A stretch of DNA of 24,198 bases, taken from the NCBI GenBank assembly GCA_964547415.1, contig CAZJNX010000057.1, positions 1 through 24,198 on the forward strand. The letters run 5' to 3'. Below, in pieces: positions 24,147-24,198 of this stretch; within the stretch, counting starts at the first letter, position 1; each line of letters begins with the position of its first letter. Made by a program: the position numbers and the translations under genes. The stretch comes from CAZJNX01 sp964547415 (GTDB lineage Bacteria > Pseudomonadota > Alphaproteobacteria > Rhizobiales > Amorphaceae). The notes under the pieces are model-generated. The model was not told the DNA's origin. It searched no databases and saw nothing but the letters and a program-made list of their open reading frames with translations.

Positions 24147-24198
24147 TACCACCGCGCCTAATTAATGACCCTCTCGATCCATGGCTGAAGGCATAGCG
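24147..24198. other. AT-richer tail after the dehydratase gene
   Basis: These 52 bases include CTAATTAATGACC and look noticeably less GC-rich than the rest. No gene can be called in so short a piece. It may be the border of a different element or simply an intergenic spacer. Confidence 0.3.

Noticed and set aside
21339..24152. A 937-residue minus-strand open frame
   Set aside because: The real SDR starts at 22085 behind a strong ribosome site; the remainder is antisense to the dehydratase gene.
1..24198. CRISPR arrays, insertion sequences, phage genes or toxin-antitoxin pairs
   Set aside because: No regularly spaced repeats, transposase, integrase or recognisable toxin/antitoxin motifs were found in the frames I read.

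Overview
The window is a very GC-rich stretch of bacterial chromosome. Almost every real gene has G or C at the third codon position, so long open frames also run antisense to real genes and were discarded. The gene set points to an alphaproteobacterium: a CcoG/FixG-type oxidase assembly factor and anaerobic HemN, each behind an FNR/FixK-like box; a TIM44-like protein; a UppP / NDUFA9-like / GST / QueG cluster; and TRAP transport. I cannot name the genus.

Region 1 (1-3223) concerns microaerobic respiration and haem. A ccoG gene (minus strand, cut by the window edge) and hemN (plus strand) both carry an upstream TTGAC-N4-RTCAA palindrome. Between them lies a TIM44-like membrane protein gene whose frame is broken by one amber codon exactly where a conserved Gln codon is expected.

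Region 2 (3535-8960) is housekeeping. It holds a small secreted protein of unknown function, a minus-strand cluster GST > queG > NAD-dependent epimerase-like SDR (the last two overlap by ATGA), then uppP (plus) converging on an NDUFA9-like SDR (minus), and a tRNA-Leu(CAG). The NDUFA9-like gene and the tRNA appear to fire from back-to-back promoters with abutting -35 elements.

Region 3 (9661-16081) is a catabolic locus. A PRISE-type reductase is divergent from an apparent six-gene operon: HIBADH-family dehydrogenase, the three TRAP transporter subunits (DctP, DctQ, DctM), an isochorismatase-fold protein and a cyclase-family metal hydrolase. The isochorismatase-fold protein appears to lack all three canonical catalytic residues. 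The substrate is unknown; an imported organic acid with a hydrolysable or cyclic amide/ester is an inference.

Region 4 (17146-24146) holds an MFS transporter, a beta-lactamase-fold serine hydrolase, a DUF2252 protein, and a divergent pair made of a classical SDR and a D-xylonate-dehydratase-like IlvD/Edd enzyme, suggesting sugar-acid catabolism. Two long stretches (8961-9660 and 16082-17145) hold no gene I can support, which is unusual in an otherwise dense chromosome. I see no CRISPR array, insertion sequence or phage gene. The most noteworthy items are the amber-interrupted TIM44-like gene, the paired FNR boxes, and the TRAP operon with its degenerate isochorismatase-fold protein.
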